DNA of 51,599 bases from positions 1-51,599 of the forward strand of contig JAHFJH010000005.1 of assembly GCA_023245995.1 (NCBI GenBank), written 5' to 3'. The notes beneath the pieces were generated by a model. The model was given only the letters and a program-made list of their open reading frames with translations. It made no database searches and had not been told where the DNA came from. The number at the start of each line of letters is the position of its first letter. Position 1 is the first letter of the stretch. Position numbers and translations under genes: made by a program. This DNA comes from Candidatus Doudnabacteria bacterium (GTDB lineage: Bacteria > Patescibacteriota > Doudnabacteria > UBA920). Positions 16,956 to 26,778 of this stretch are shown piece by piece.

Positions 16956-17820
16956 TCATTTGTGGTTTAACAAAGAAGCTAAAGAAGCGACTGCGCTTTA
17001 CGCATCACTTTTTGAAAATTCTAAAATTGGCAGTGTTACTACCATTCCAAATACGCCAAGTGGCGACTGCGATATAGTAAGTTTTACTTTGGCAGGTCAA
17101 GAGTTTATGGCTATTTCAGCTGGTCCAAATTTTAAACTTAATCCTTCTATTTCTCTCTTTGCGGTGTTTGAGAGTGAGGAGGAAATGGACGCTGTTTGGG
17201 AAAAGCTTGTAGAAAGTGGAAAAGTGCTTATGCCATACCAAACATACCCATGGGCAAAGAAGTATGGTTGGCTTCAAGACAGGTTTGGGCTGTCTTGGCA
17301 GTTGTCTATGAGTGAGAACCATAAACTGGAACAGAAAATTACCCCAATGCTTATGTTTACAGGTGGCGTTGCAGGCAAGACAAAAGAGGCAATTGCTAAG
17401 TATACAAGTATTTTCTCAAACTCTAATATAGATATGACAGTTCCATACGGTGCGGGCGAAGGCGACACCGAAGGGTTTATAAAGCATGCGCGTTTTACTT
17501 TAGCGGGTCAACATTTTATGGCTATGGACAGCTCTGCTCCCCACGGGTTTGGTTTTAACGAAGCAATTTCTTTTATAGTTAACTGTGAGACGCAGGAAGA
17601 AATAGACCATTTTTGGAGAGCACTTTCGGCAGTACCAGAGGCAGAACAGTGTGGCTGGCTAAAAGACGAGTTTGGGGTTTCGTGGCAAATTGTGCCTACT
17701 CTTATGAAAGAGTATATGGGTAGTGGCGACAAAGAAAAAATCGCGCGCGTAACTCAGGCTTTTCTAAAAATGAAAAAATTTAATATAGCAGAGCTTACAA
17801 AAGCTGCGGAATTAGGCTAA
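16939..17820 (+). CDS. tandem PhnB-like/VOC domain protein
   Basis: two domains (SHLWFNKEAKEATALYASLF..., LMFTGGVAGKTKEAIAKYTSIF...). Confidence 0.9.
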   Translation: MQKIVSHLWFNKEAKEATALYASLFENSKIGSVTTIPNTPSGDCDIVSFTLAGQEFMAISAGPNFKLNPSISLFAVFESEEEMDAVWEKLVESGKVLMPYQTYPWAKKYGWLQDRFGLSWQLSMSENHKLEQKITPMLMFTGGVAGKTKEAIAKYTSIFSNSNIDMTVPYGAGEGDTEGFIKHARFTLAGQHFMAMDSSAPHGFGFNEAISFIVNCETQEEIDHFWRALSAVPEAEQCGWLKDEFGVSWQIVPTLMKEYMGSGDKEKIARVTQAFLKMKKFNIAELTKAAELG

Positions 17821-17869
17821 GCATTAGCAGAGTAGCGAACTTTATAACTTATAATTATTCACAAAATAT

Positions 17870-18271
17870 ATGAACAGAGTTGTACATTTTGAAATACATG
17901 CGGGTAACCAAGACAAGGTGCAAAAGTTTTACGAAGAAGTTTTTGGTTGGAGTTTTCAGGACATGGGCGCACAAATGGGAAATTATAGGCTTATTACTAC
18001 TGGCAAAGACGAAGACGGTGCAAAGTGGCCTGGTATAAATGGTGGCATGAATCCACGTAGGGGAGAGTCACCGCGGGGCGGCGAGCCGGTAAATGCTTTT
18101 GTATGCACAGTTTCAGTAGAAGATATAGATGACATTTTAGAAAAAATAGAAAAAGCCGGCGGTAGTGTGGCGACAGAAAAAATGCAAGTCCCCGGCGTAG
18201 GGTGGCTTGCATACCGTAAAGATCCAGACGGTAATTTGTTCGGGGTTTTACAGCCCGTTGCGACAAATTAA
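17870..18271 (+). CDS. VOC (glyoxalase) family protein
   Basis: VVHFEIHAGNQDKVQKFYEEVFGWSFQDMG, DPDGNLFGVLQ. Confidence 0.93.
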   Translation: MNRVVHFEIHAGNQDKVQKFYEEVFGWSFQDMGAQMGNYRLITTGKDEDGAKWPGINGGMNPRRGESPRGGEPVNAFVCTVSVEDIDDILEKIEKAGGSVATEKMQVPGVGWLAYRKDPDGNLFGVLQPVATN

Positions 18272-18325
18272 TATGTACAAGTTCTATAAATTTTAGATGC
18301 AGTAGAGGATAGTCGGGTATATTTT

Positions 18326-18361
18326 AAAAAAAGACAGTACCAAGTTTGGTACTGTCTTTTG
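18326..18361. terminator. bidirectional terminator
   Basis: AAAAAAAGACAGTACCAAGTTTGGTACTGTCTTTT between convergent genes. Confidence 0.85.
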
Positions 18362-18367
18362 TAACGT

Positions 18368-18883
18368 TTATGGACGATGATAGAGTAATTTTAATTTTAC
18401 AAGCCCGCGGTGTAACTGTACAGAAATAGAATTTTTTGTAAGACCGGTAATAAGCGATATTTCTTGCAGTGAAAGTTCTTGCGAGTAGCGCATGCGCATA
18501 ATTTTGTGGTATTTTTCCGGAAGTTGGCCAATATATAGCATTGCTGCTTTGCCATCTATAATGTTTGGTAAGCGATTAGGGGCAGTATTTGTTGGTTCGT
18601 ATCCTTTTTCTATGAGTGCATCGAGTGAGGAAGTAGTTCGTTTTCGGTATCCGTCTATAATAAGACCATTTAAAACATGATACAAAAATGCTTTCATAAC
18701 TTCTATTTTACCACCCCTAACCAAAAAACTCCACGTTTTTAAGAAAGTGTTTTGCACCAAGTCTTCGCTGGTTGCATGGTTGTTGGTTTTGAAAAACGAC
18801 CGTGCATTTAAACCCTTGGCGTAGTCTCCATGGGCCTTGGTTAATACTTTTTGCATTTGCGTTTCTTGTCTTTGGCTGGTCAT
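18368..18883 (-). CDS. ECF-type RNA polymerase sigma factor
   Basis: SEDLVQNTFLKTW; LPEKYHKIMRMRYSQELSLQEISLITGLTKNSISVQLHRGLVKLK. Confidence 0.85.
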   Translation of the reverse strand: MTSQRQETQMQKVLTKAHGDYAKGLNARSFFKTNNHATSEDLVQNTFLKTWSFLVRGGKIEVMKAFLYHVLNGLIIDGYRKRTTSSLDALIEKGYEPTNTAPNRLPNIIDGKAAMLYIGQLPEKYHKIMRMRYSQELSLQEISLITGLTKNSISVQLHRGLVKLKLLYHRP

Positions 18884-19098
18884 ATTGCTGAAGCCGTGTG
18901 TAGGGCCGGTTTATTACATTGGCATTACACGTTATAAAACTTGAAAGTAATTTATCGCTTATGTATGGCATTTATATAAATTTAGCAACCATGCTCTTAT
19001 TACAATAGTGTTGCTTAGCGAGGGTTTTTGCTGACTCAAGCATAGCACCTTTTGCACTTAGATGTTTGTTGTAATGTAATTGTCTGTTTTACGGCTTA

Positions 19099-19698
19099 GT
19101 GAGTATGGAAACAGACAAACAAGATAAGGATAGAGCAAAATCAAATGCTTCGGTAGACGAACATTTCTTGGAGCATTATTGGGAGCATAGTTGGACTTAC
19201 ATTAAAACAGTGGTAGACGTAGTGCGAGAACCTGTGCTTATTTTAGACAAAAGCCTGCGGGTTATGGCTGCTAATGAGTCTTTTTATAACACTTTTCAAG
19301 TAGAGCCAAAAGATACAGAAAAACAAGTTGTATATGAACTTGGCAACGGCCAATGGAATATTCCTGCCTTACGAAAATTATTAGAAGATATTTTACCTAA
19401 GAATTCTTTTTTCAAAGGTTTTGAAGTCACACATTTGTTTCCTTACATTGGACGCAAAGTCATGATTTTGAATGCAAGACAAATTCATTCCACAAAAGAA
19501 GGAGTAGCTGAGTTGTTTCCACCTATTATTTTACTTGCGATGGAAGACGTAACCGACATGATGACGGTAGCAGAAACATTGGCCAGTCATGCACGAGGGG
19601 TGCAGAATGCTTTTGGCGAGAGAACCAGTAAACTTGAAGCTAAGCTTAACAAGCTTGAAAAAGAAGTTCGTGAGCTAAAAAAGCCTTTGACAAAATAG
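19099..19698 (+). CDS. PAS-domain protein
   Basis: VVDVVREPVLILDKSLRVMAANESFYNTFQVEPKDTEKQVVYELGNGQWNIPALRKLLEDILP; C-terminal coiled coil. Confidence 0.85.
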   Translation: MSMETDKQDKDRAKSNASVDEHFLEHYWEHSWTYIKTVVDVVREPVLILDKSLRVMAANESFYNTFQVEPKDTEKQVVYELGNGQWNIPALRKLLEDILPKNSFFKGFEVTHLFPYIGRKVMILNARQIHSTKEGVAELFPPIILLAMEDVTDMMTVAETLASHARGVQNAFGERTSKLEAKLNKLEKEVRELKKPLTK

Positions 19699-19778
19699 AA
19701 AACACAATGTAATTACTTAGCACTAGTTGCGGCTTATATTGTAGAGACATAAGTGTGAAAAATTATTAATTATATTTT

Positions 19779-20135
19779 ATGGATTCAACAAACTCACCAA
19801 GTACTAAACCGCTATACCACGGAACGCAAGTAGTATGGTATATACTTGGAATTTTAGAAGCTGCGTTGGCATTCCGTTTTTTGTTAAAGTTGCTTGGTGC
19901 AAACGCGGCCGCTGGCTTTACAAGTTTTATATATGGAGTTACTAGTCCTTTTGCAGCGCCGTTCTTACGGGTATTTAGTATAACTAAAGTTGAGGGAAAT
20001 GTTTTTGAATGGACAACAGTCTTGGCAATGATTGTGTATTGGCTTGGTGCGTTGGCAATTGTCAAATTATTTTTTATAAGCAAAACGGTTTCAACCACAG
20101 AGGCAGCAGTGAAGTTGGATAAACAGGACATGTAA
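19779..20135 (+). CDS. YggT-like membrane protein
   Basis: FRFLLKLLGANAAAGFTSFIYGVTSPFAAPF. Confidence 0.75.
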   Translation: MDSTNSPSTKPLYHGTQVVWYILGILEAALAFRFLLKLLGANAAAGFTSFIYGVTSPFAAPFLRVFSITKVEGNVFEWTTVLAMIVYWLGALAIVKLFFISKTVSTTEAAVKLDKQDM

Positions 20136-20139
20136 CTAT

Positions 20140-20442
20140 ATGATAATTGGATTAATAATTGTTTTTGGAGCGTTTGTTGGCACCATCTGTTATAAGTTTT
20201 TTGGGTCACAGTCTACTCTGGTGTGGAAAATAATATCTGGTATAGCTGGTGTTGTTATAGGCAGTTCTGTAATGGCCGCGGCATACGTATTAAATTTTAT
20301 CAGTCGGCAGGAGGCAATATCTTTTAACTGGTACAGTGTTGCAATGGGGGTAGTTGGAATATGTGTAGTTGTGTATACGGTATTTGTGGGTAAGGCACAA
20401 AATGTTGCTGTATTCCGAGTGGTAAAACGCTCGCATATTTAA
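20140..20442 (+). CDS. small membrane protein
   Basis: hydrophobic ORF just downstream of the YggT-like gene. Confidence 0.6.
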   Translation: MIIGLIIVFGAFVGTICYKFFGSQSTLVWKIISGIAGVVIGSSVMAAAYVLNFISRQEAISFNWYSVAMGVVGICVVVYTVFVGKAQNVAVFRVVKRSHI

Positions 20443-20512
20443 ATTGTATATACACTGGTTTTGGCAAAGGAATTATTACAAGTAATAAAAAATATTTAAT
20501 AAAGGAACAAAT

Positions 20513-20653
20513 ATGACAACAGATAATGATGTAGCAGATGCAGATAAAAAAGTAGTGGAGGCGCAGATGGCTAGTGCAGAAGCGCACGAGGCGGCGTCAC
20601 AAGAGCACCACGCTGCGGCCGAAGAAGAGAAAAAAGCTGCAGATTCAGACTAA
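20513..20653 (+). CDS. 46-aa Ala/Glu-rich small protein
   Basis: MTTDNDVADADKKVVEAQMASAEAHEAASQEHHAAAEEEKKAADSD with AAAGGAAC upstream. Confidence 0.55.
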   Translation: MTTDNDVADADKKVVEAQMASAEAHEAASQEHHAAAEEEKKAADSD

Positions 20654-20702
20654 ATTGCAAAGCCAATTTTATAATTATTTTTTAAATTTTAAAAAAGTGC
20701 TT

Positions 20703-20951
20703 ATGGGCATAATTCTTTGGATAGTGTTTGGGGCTCTGGCTGGTTGGGTTGCTTCGGCTCTTATGAAAAACAACGAAAGTTTGTTTATGAATATTGTCAT
20801 TGGTATTGTGGGTGCAGTGCTGGGTGGCTTTATTATGGGTTTGTTTGGGCAAAGTGGAGTGAATGGGTTTAATATATACAGTTTTGTTGTCGCTATTGTT
20901 GGTGCTGTCGCTCTTATAGCTATTGTGCGAGCCATGCGCCGTACGACTTAA
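20703..20951 (+). CDS. GlsB/YeaQ/YmgE family membrane protein
   Basis: MGIILWIVFGALAGWVASALMK...GIVGAVLGGFIMGLFG. Confidence 0.85.
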   Translation: MGIILWIVFGALAGWVASALMKNNESLFMNIVIGIVGAVLGGFIMGLFGQSGVNGFNIYSFVVAIVGAVALIAIVRAMRRTT

Positions 20952-21045
20952 TAGATATGCAAAAATTGCGGTTACAATTAAAGCCATGTGTCCGGCAGAA
21001 ACATCCTTTCTAACTTTATAAAACTTCTTAATTAAATAAAATTCT

Positions 21046-24000
21046 ATGAGACATTTTTTAGCAAAGCTTGCCGTAGTCGCTGTTTTGGCTACACCGCTTG
21101 CAGGGTTGCTGCCACTTGCAGCTTCAGCTGCGGGTCCGGCTCAAGTTAATCTTTTATCGGCCGGTAATTTTTCTCTTCTCTCCAGCGCAGGGATAACAAA
21201 TACAGGTAGTCATTCAACAATTGTGGCCGGTAATGTTGGGGCGAGTCCTATTACCGCCGCTTCTATGAATAGTGTATTTTGTTCAGAAATCACGGGCACC
21301 ATATATGGTGTAGACGCGGCCTATGTTGGTAGTGGTAGCCAAACTTGTTTTGCGGGCAATCCGCCTCTTGCAAACAAAACATTGGTGGACAACGCGGTAG
21401 GCGATATGAATACAGCCTACATCGACGCTGCTGGCAGGACACTTCCAGACGGAATAGATTTATATAGTGGAAATTTGGGTGGGCAAACGCTAACACCCGG
21501 ACTTTATAAATGGAATACCGACGTTACTATTCCCACAAGTGTAATCCTTTCTGGTTCCGCAACTGACGTATGGATATTCCAAATATCTGGAAACTTAAAC
21601 GTTGCTTCTAGTGGCAGTGTACCTACAGGTGTAAAAGTTATACTCTTAGGTGGAGCCAATGCTTCCAATATTTTTTGGCAGGTTGGCGGAAGCATAGGTG
21701 CAACACTAGGCACGTACGCAACGTTTAACGGCAACATACTAAGTGCAAAACAAGTTATTATACAAACCGGAGCAGTTCTTAACGGTAGGGCTTTAGCTCA
21801 AACACAAATTACTTTAGACGCAAATACAATCTCAGTTCCTCCATCTAGTGTGGCTCCTCAAACATGTGCCACTATAAATTTGGCCAGTGGAACAAGTACT
21901 AAAACAGCAGGATTTACAGAAACAACTCAAAACTCTCCTGTAACTGCACTGCTCCCTGCTTCGTATAGTGTTGGAAGTTTGGCGCCAGCCACCGTCACTT
22001 TACCAGTTATACCACCGTGGGTGGACCCAAGTCTAGACGCAAACTTTACAGGTACGGGTGCTTTGTGGACCTCAACTCATGCCACTTGGCCCGGTGGAAG
22101 TGGTAACGTCGAAGGTTTGCCAAGTAGCGACCAGTGGAGACTGTTCGAAGATAATTTTAACCTCCCAGTTGGCGCAACGGTGACTTCTGCTAACCTCTCT
22201 TTTTCTGGCGACAACGCGGTTGACGTATATTTAAACGGAAATACTACCCCTGTAGCTACTACAAACAACACCTATGGGGCGGTACCTGGAGCGTTGCCAC
22301 AGAATTTTGCAAGCAGTTTTAACACTCCATTTGTGCCTGTGATTGGCAACAATGCACTAGATTTTGTTTTAAGAAATTGGGGCGGGGATTACTCTTCTAA
22401 CCCGACTGGTTTGTTGTACAAAGCTACTATAAATTACTGTGTCCCAACTCCTCCCGAAAGTGTACAAGTACATATTTATAAATATATAGACGGAGTACAC
22501 GCAACGAGTTTGCCTGCTAGTGCCAATGGAGCAAGTTTCCCTATGCTCACTTCCTATAGCGACCCAAATGTTGGTGCGGGCACTAACGTACCATTTACAC
22601 TAAATCAAAATGGCTGGACAACCGGCGACCTGCCATATGAAGCATCTACTGGTCCAAGAACTTTAGGGTCTTCTGCAAGTTTTTCCGAAGACACAACAAC
22701 AGCACTTGTTGGTGCCATCTGCACACTTGGCACTAAATATGCTTTAGAGGGTTATAGTGTTGGAACGACATTGGCTGAGGCAGTGGCCAGTCCAGCTACT
22801 GCAAGCTCGCCTAGTTTTTCTTCGCTTGCAACCGATGAGTATGTAATTGTTCGTAATACTTCCTGCCCAGTTACGCCTCCAACATCACTTAAGGTACACA
22901 TATTAAAGTACTTAAATGGGCAAAAAGCAACGCTTGCAACCGCCAATAATTATCAGTTTCCTATGACTGCAACATGGAGCGCCCAAAATATTGGTGCGGG
23001 TAGCGGCAGTTATGTCCTTGGGACTAATTTTGGTGGGGCTGTGGATGTGTATGGTGCAGATACATCTACCATGACAGCACCGGCTAACTATGTTACCGCT
23101 GAAGTAACAGACAACACGAGCCAAGTTGTTGCAATGCCTGAAGCTTGTTTGCCAGGTAAGTATCTTTTAAATGGGTACAGAAGTAGTGCTGTAAGCTTTC
23201 TGGATGCAGTAACTCAACCGCTTCAGTTGGTGTCACCTAGCTTTACCAACTTACTGAGCGACGAATACATAATTGTCGACAATGCGAGTTGTCCTACTAC
23301 CGGAAGTTTAACCGTACAAAAAGACACAATTGGTGGAAATGGCACATTTAGCTTTAACGGAGATGGAGGCGTGGGTGCTTTCCAAATAACGACTACTAGC
23401 AATACTGGTAGCAAGACTTTCACCAACTTAACTCCTGGTACGTATCATATAGTTGAAAGTGTGCAGGCTAAATGGACACAGACAGATACTGAATGCGCAA
23501 GCGTGGTGGTGGTCGCTGGAGCTTCTCCAACTTGTGTTATTACAAATGCCAACAATAAGTTGCTTGGAGAAATTCGCGGAACCAAATACGAGGACCGTGA
23601 CGGTGACGGCAAACTTAAAGACGGAGACCATCATAAACTTTCGGGTTGGACTATTTTCTTAGACACAAACAATAACGGGGTCTTAGATACCGGAGAAATG
23701 TCTACAGTAACAAACAGTCATGGTGAGTATCATTTCTCAGGGCTTATAGCTGGTAGTTACCACGTTCGCGAAGTAGGGCAAACAGGCTGGATGCAAACAT
23801 ATCCAACTAGCGGTAAGTACGACATTATGCTCGCTAGCGGACAGCTTGCTAAGAAAAAAGATTTTGGTAACTTTAAATTCGGAAGTATTTCTGGTATGAA
23901 GTTTAACGACGCAAATGCCAATGGTAAAAAAGACATAATGGAAGTTGGGCTTGCAGGTTGGACAATTAACTTAAAAGGTCCAAATGGTTTTATGGCAACA

Positions 24001-24240
24001 ATGGTTACGGACTTGAACGGGAGTTATACGTTTGAAAACCTTGGTCCAGGAAAGTATATGCTCAGCGAAGTTATGCAAAACACTTGGACGCAGACTATGC
24101 ATCCAAATTGGGTTAAAGTTCAGTCAGGGACAACGTCTATAAACAACAACTTTGGTAACACACAAAAAGTGCTTAATCTAAGGTGGCATGAAAATGACCG
24201 CGATAACGATGAAGACTATAACTTCAGAAAGAGAAATTAA
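21046..24240 (+). CDS. secreted DUF3494 (ice-binding-like) protein with SdrD_B/SpaA-like repeats
   Basis: signal peptide; AGNFSLLSSAGITNTGSHSTIVAGNVGASP...GGQTLTPGLYKW...IFWQVGGSIGATLGTYATFNGNILSAKQVIIQTGAVLNGRALAQT; C-terminal GTKYEDRDGDGKLKDGD...GWTIFLDTNNNG. Confidence 0.9.
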   Translation: MRHFLAKLAVVAVLATPLAGLLPLAASAAGPAQVNLLSAGNFSLLSSAGITNTGSHSTIVAGNVGASPITAASMNSVFCSEITGTIYGVDAAYVGSGSQTCFAGNPPLANKTLVDNAVGDMNTAYIDAAGRTLPDGIDLYSGNLGGQTLTPGLYKWNTDVTIPTSVILSGSATDVWIFQISGNLNVASSGSVPTGVKVILLGGANASNIFWQVGGSIGATLGTYATFNGNILSAKQVIIQTGAVLNGRALAQTQITLDANTISVPPSSVAPQTCATINLASGTSTKTAGFTETTQNSPVTALLPASYSVGSLAPATVTLPVIPPWVDPSLDANFTGTGALWTSTHATWPGGSGNVEGLPSSDQWRLFEDNFNLPVGATVTSANLSFSGDNAVDVYLNGNTTPVATTNNTYGAVPGALPQNFASSFNTPFVPVIGNNALDFVLRNWGGDYSSNPTGLLYKATINYCVPTPPESVQVHIYKYIDGVHATSLPASANGASFPMLTSYSDPNVGAGTNVPFTLNQNGWTTGDLPYEASTGPRTLGSSASFSEDTTTALVGAICTLGTKYALEGYSVGTTLAEAVASPATASSPSFSSLATDEYVIVRNTSCPVTPPTSLKVHILKYLNGQKATLATANNYQFPMTATWSAQNIGAGSGSYVLGTNFGGAVDVYGADTSTMTAPANYVTAEVTDNTSQVVAMPEACLPGKYLLNGYRSSAVSFLDAVTQPLQLVSPSFTNLLSDEYIIVDNASCPTTGSLTVQKDTIGGNGTFSFNGDGGVGAFQITTTSNTGSKTFTNLTPGTYHIVESVQAKWTQTDTECASVVVVAGASPTCVITNANNKLLGEIRGTKYEDRDGDGKLKDGDHHKLSGWTIFLDTNNNGVLDTGEMSTVTNSHGEYHFSGLIAGSYHVREVGQTGWMQTYPTSGKYDIMLASGQLAKKKDFGNFKFGSISGMKFNDANANGKKDIMEVGLAGWTINLKGPNGFMATMVTDLNGSYTFENLGPGKYMLSEVMQNTWTQTMHPNWVKVQSGTTSINNNFGNTQKVLNLRWHENDRDNDEDYNFRKRN

Positions 24241-24295
24241 ATATTGCTTATTAATAAATTAAGATTGTGTAAAAAGCAATCAGTAAAGGGAAAAT

Positions 24296-24388
24296 ATGAG
24301 TAACCAACCACATCCTGGGGTAACCCCCACCACACAGCCACCGGTTAAGCCAGACGAGGCAAAGCCAGAGGCGCATACAAATAAATAG
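24296..24388 (+). CDS. 30-aa Pro-rich peptide
   Basis: MSNQPHPGVTPTTQPPVKPDEAKPEAHTNK with GTAAAGGGAAAAT upstream. Confidence 0.4.
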   Translation: MSNQPHPGVTPTTQPPVKPDEAKPEAHTNK

Positions 24389-24397
24389 GTACAGACG

Positions 24398-24432
24398 AAA
24401 AAAACTTTCGACATACAGTCGAAAGTTTTTTG
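24398..24432. terminator. bidirectional terminator
   Basis: AAAAAAACTTTCGACATACAGTCGAAAGTTTTTT. Confidence 0.85.
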
Positions 24433-24461
24433 TTTGGTGGTTCTAAGTCCAATTGGTGTAG

Positions 24462-25532
24462 CTAGTTGTCTTGGTCAAAGTTTTCTAAATAAGTAGTAAG
24501 TTGCTTGTTTACGCGTATAAAGGTGGCGCGTTTGGAAAATTCTTTTAAGGTTTTAGCACCTATGTACGTGCCGGTACTGCGAAGACTTCCAAATAGGTCT
24601 TGTATAAAGCTTGCTACACTACCTTTGTATGGCATGAGCACATAGCGTCCCTCCGAAGCCCTGTGCGCCTCTTTTTTTCCGTAAAATTCTAGCAACGCTT
24701 TGTTAGAAGACGAGCCAAAGTATTCTTTATATTTTTTACCGTCCTTTTCCACCAATTTACCGGCGCTTTCGTCGAATCCCGAAAACAGTGAGCCGGACAT
24801 GTTAAAGTCTGCACCAGCACAAAACGCCTTAGCAATGCACGAAGGGTATTGTTGCCCGCCGTCGGCTATTACAAGACCGCAACCTTTGGTGTTAGAAATC
24901 CCGTGTGCTGCATCTGCGCACTCAATAACTGCAGAGAGTTGCGGGTAGCCAACGCCAGTCATGCGTCTTGTGGTGCAGGCAGAGCCTGGGCCTATGCCTA
25001 CTTTTACAATATCGGCGCCGGATAAAATAATTTCCTCGGTCATTTCGTTTGTTGCAACATTACCAGCAATTATTATGTGTTCTGGGGCAAGTGCGCGAAT
25101 AAGCTTTATAGTTTCTAAGAATTTTTCTAAGTACCCGTTGGGCACGTCTAGGCATATAAAAGAAAAATTGTTCAGCAGGCCGGCTTCGCTCATGGCCTTG
25201 AGTTGTGTTATGTCCTCGTCCCTCATGCCCAGCGTGTAGACTACAAAGTTTGGGTTGTTAAAAGTTTCAAAAAACTTTTGGTATTCGGCTTGTTTGTAGT
25301 ACTTATGAAATGTGGTTATTATTTTGTGTGGTGCTAACACCCGAGCCATTTCAAAAGTTCCGCAGGTAGCCATGTTGGCAGTCATAATAGGCACACCAGT
25401 CCACTGTTTGGGGGAGTGGTAAAAGCGAAAAGTACGCTCAAGTACGACCTCTTTTCTTGAAGTAAGAGTACTTCGTTTTGGCCGTAGTAGTACGTCTGCG
25501 TAGTCTAGTTTTATATCTTCTTCTATTCTCAT
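24462..25532 (-). CDS. guaC: GMP reductase / IMPDH family
   Basis: [59 protein letters not shown]. Confidence 0.9.
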   Translation of the reverse strand: MRIEEDIKLDYADVLLRPKRSTLTSRKEVVLERTFRFYHSPKQWTGVPIMTANMATCGTFEMARVLAPHKIITTFHKYYKQAEYQKFFETFNNPNFVVYTLGMRDEDITQLKAMSEAGLLNNFSFICLDVPNGYLEKFLETIKLIRALAPEHIIIAGNVATNEMTEEIILSGADIVKVGIGPGSACTTRRMTGVGYPQLSAVIECADAAHGISNTKGCGLVIADGGQQYPSCIAKAFCAGADFNMSGSLFSGFDESAGKLVEKDGKKYKEYFGSSSNKALLEFYGKKEAHRASEGRYVLMPYKGSVASFIQDLFGSLRSTGTYIGAKTLKEFSKRATFIRVNKQLTTYLENFDQDN

Positions 25533-25632
25533 GCCTACACTGTAACGGATTTATGCTTTTGCATCAATATAATAGAGTAGGTCTAGTTTTATTTTTAAAT
25601 AGTACTATACTAAAAGTGAAAGGGATAAACAT

Positions 25633-26184
25633 ATGAAAATAATACAAAATGCAGAAAGTTTGCAAGTGCCATTTATGCGTTTTTTATTTCAGGATAGGCG
25701 CACGGCGTTCTTGTGGCTCCTAGTAAGGCTCTACGTAGGGTATGAGTGGCTTATTGCCGGTTGGGAAAAAGTACATAGTCCTTTATGGAGCGGGTCTGGT
25801 GCTGGTGGGGCCGTGAAGGGTTTTGTAATGGGCGCACTACAAAAGACGTCTGGTGCTCATCCAGATGTGCAGAGTTGGTACGCTTGGTTCTTACAGCACG
25901 CTGTCTTGCCACACGCACTCTTGTTTTCGCATTTAGTGGCGTATGGAGAGTTGCTTGTTGGGATTGGTCTTATTGTAGGTTTGTTTACAGGTGTTGCTGC
26001 TTTTTTTGGTGCGTTTATGAATGTGAATTATTTACTGGCTGGCACTGTTAGCCTAAACCCACAGCTTTTGATATTGCAAATTTTTCTTTTGTGGGCATGG
26101 CGTGTAGCTGGATGGTTCGGCTTGGATGGAGTTGTTCTGGGCAGGTTTTTTAAACATAACTCTGGGGCTACATTGTTTCATTAG
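25633..26184 (+). CDS. DoxX-family membrane protein
   Basis: LVRLYVGYEWLIAGWEKVHSP, GELLVGIGLIVGLFTGVAAFFGAFMNVNYLLAG. Confidence 0.85.
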   Translation: MKIIQNAESLQVPFMRFLFQDRRTAFLWLLVRLYVGYEWLIAGWEKVHSPLWSGSGAGGAVKGFVMGALQKTSGAHPDVQSWYAWFLQHAVLPHALLFSHLVAYGELLVGIGLIVGLFTGVAAFFGAFMNVNYLLAGTVSLNPQLLILQIFLLWAWRVAGWFGLDGVVLGRFFKHNSGATLFH

Positions 26185-26228
26185 TTTGTAATGTGGGAGC
26201 TTGTGTAATTATAAACAATACACTGCAT

Positions 26229-26756
26229 ATGAATATACATCCTTTATTTGTTCATTTTCCGGTTGCTTTACTTAGCACTTATGCCGTGTTTGAACTTCTG
26301 CGGTTTAAAAAAATTACAAGCCAAAATTACTGGTTTTATGTAAAAGCAGTTCTGGTCATTGCCGGCACTCTTGGGGCTTGCGTTGCGTACTTGGCGGGAG
26401 ATGAGGCTAAGCACCTTATTCTACAAAAGCATGCAGACTTAAAATCGCTCATTGCTTTGCACGAGAATTGGGCTTTGGTAACACTAATAATTTTTGCTAT
26501 TATCGCTTCCAGCTACACTGTTGTTTGGTTGAAACAGTATAAAATTGGTTGGCTTTCTAAAGACAATTTTTTTGGCAGGTCATGGAAGTTAAAGATTATG
26601 GTTGCAGGCTTCATCCTTAACTCATCAATTGTTCTTATACTTGCGTTTGTAGGCCTTGTGGCTTTAACTATAACCGGCGCGCTCGGTGGAAGCATTATTT
26701 ATGGACACTCGGGCGACCCGTTCACCGCGTTCGTATATAGTATATTTTTTAGGTAA
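26229..26756 (+). CDS. DUF2231-like membrane protein
   Basis: MNIHPLFVHFPVALLSTYAVFELL. Confidence 0.75.
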   Translation: MNIHPLFVHFPVALLSTYAVFELLRFKKITSQNYWFYVKAVLVIAGTLGACVAYLAGDEAKHLILQKHADLKSLIALHENWALVTLIIFAIIASSYTVVWLKQYKIGWLSKDNFFGRSWKLKIMVAGFILNSSIVLILAFVGLVALTITGALGGSIIYGHSGDPFTAFVYSIFFR

Positions 26757-26778
26757 GTTGTAAAATTGTCCACTTTTG

